Below are positions 54,788 through 57,413 of a stretch of 57,413 nt of DNA, piece after piece (positions within the stretch are counted from its first letter, which is position 1; every line of letters starts with the position of its first letter). This stretch comes from Mycobacterium sp. 852014-52450_SCH5900713 (GTDB lineage Bacteria; Actinomycetota; Actinomycetes; Mycobacteriales; Mycobacteriaceae). The position numbers were made by a program, and so were the translations under genes. The stretch spans positions 1-57,413 of the forward strand of contig NZ_LZIL01000057.1 in the NCBI RefSeq assembly GCF_001667075.1. The letters run 5' to 3'. The notes beneath the pieces are model-generated. The model did no database searches and was not told the DNA's origin. It worked only from the letters and a program-made list of their open reading frames with translations.

Positions 54788-57413
<2,626 letters not shown>

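Overview
The window is chromosomal DNA from a high-GC actinobacterium, almost certainly a slow-growing Mycobacterium. The backbone runs dlaT, an epimerase gene, lipB, lipA, a DUF4191 gene, an RDD gene, glnA1, glnE, glnA2, two caeA-type genes, panB, a CYTH-CHAD gene, rnpB, a 2OG-oxygenase gene, RNase H/phosphatase, zinc-ribbon protein, Nif3, cobC, ptkA, ptpA, SURF1, cobD, an MpaB-like gene, tRNA-Val, ahpE, a DUF3052 gene, a lipoprotein gene and aceE. This matches my memory of the Mycobacterium tuberculosis interval Rv2215-Rv2241. Species cannot be fixed from the sequence alone; a M. avium-complex-like organism would fit the extra lipid and redox genes.

Bases 1-20,700 hold the 2-oxoacid dehydrogenase/lipoylation genes (dlaT, lipB, lipA) and the glutamine synthetase block (glnA1, its adenylyltransferase glnE, glnA2). 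These are followed by two secreted serine hydrolases (the second is CaeA/Hip1), a WS/DGAT acyltransferase, panB and a Tat-exported GH5-like glycosidase. An accessory group lies between glnA1 and glnE: a glycine-repeat mini-ORF, a GNAT gene, a luciferase-like monooxygenase gene and a thioesterase gene. Bases 20,700-37,987 hold the CYTH-CHAD gene, rnpB (minus strand), a 2OG-Fe(II) oxygenase, a P450-ferredoxin-molybdoenzyme group, a TetR regulator, a tightly overlapping minus-strand cluster (RNase H-phosphatase, zinc-ribbon protein, Nif3, cobC), ptkA-ptpA-SURF1, cobD, an MpaB-like gene, an epoxide hydrolase and an unusual Nramp-family transporter.

Bases 38,012-52,968 are a 14.9-kb integrated element inserted into the 3' end of tRNA-Val(UAC). 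It is bounded by a perfect 45-bp direct repeat that runs from the anticodon loop through the encoded CCA, and the copy next to ahpE rebuilds the intact tRNA. From right to left it carries a tyrosine integrase with an apparent inserted winged-helix domain, a regulator, a Xis-like protein, an HTH protein, a RepA/DnaB-like AAA ATPase, a 0.6-kb gene-free region with three 25-bp iterons (probable origin), a small-terminase-like protein, a large terminase, an Ala/His-rich coiled-coil protein, a possible capsid protein, two zinc-ribbon proteins around an M41-like HEAGH metallopeptidase, and a 518-aa protein of unknown function at the left edge. No portal, tail, lysis or holin gene is visible, so I read it as a phage satellite (phiRv1/phiRv2- or PICI-like) with cargo rather than a complete prophage. 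This is the most novel part of the window.

Bases 52,999-57,413 return to the backbone with ahpE, the DUF3052 gene, the lipoprotein gene and the 5' 2.6 kb of aceE. Together with dlaT at the other end, aceE encodes a component of the mycobacterial pyruvate dehydrogenase complex.
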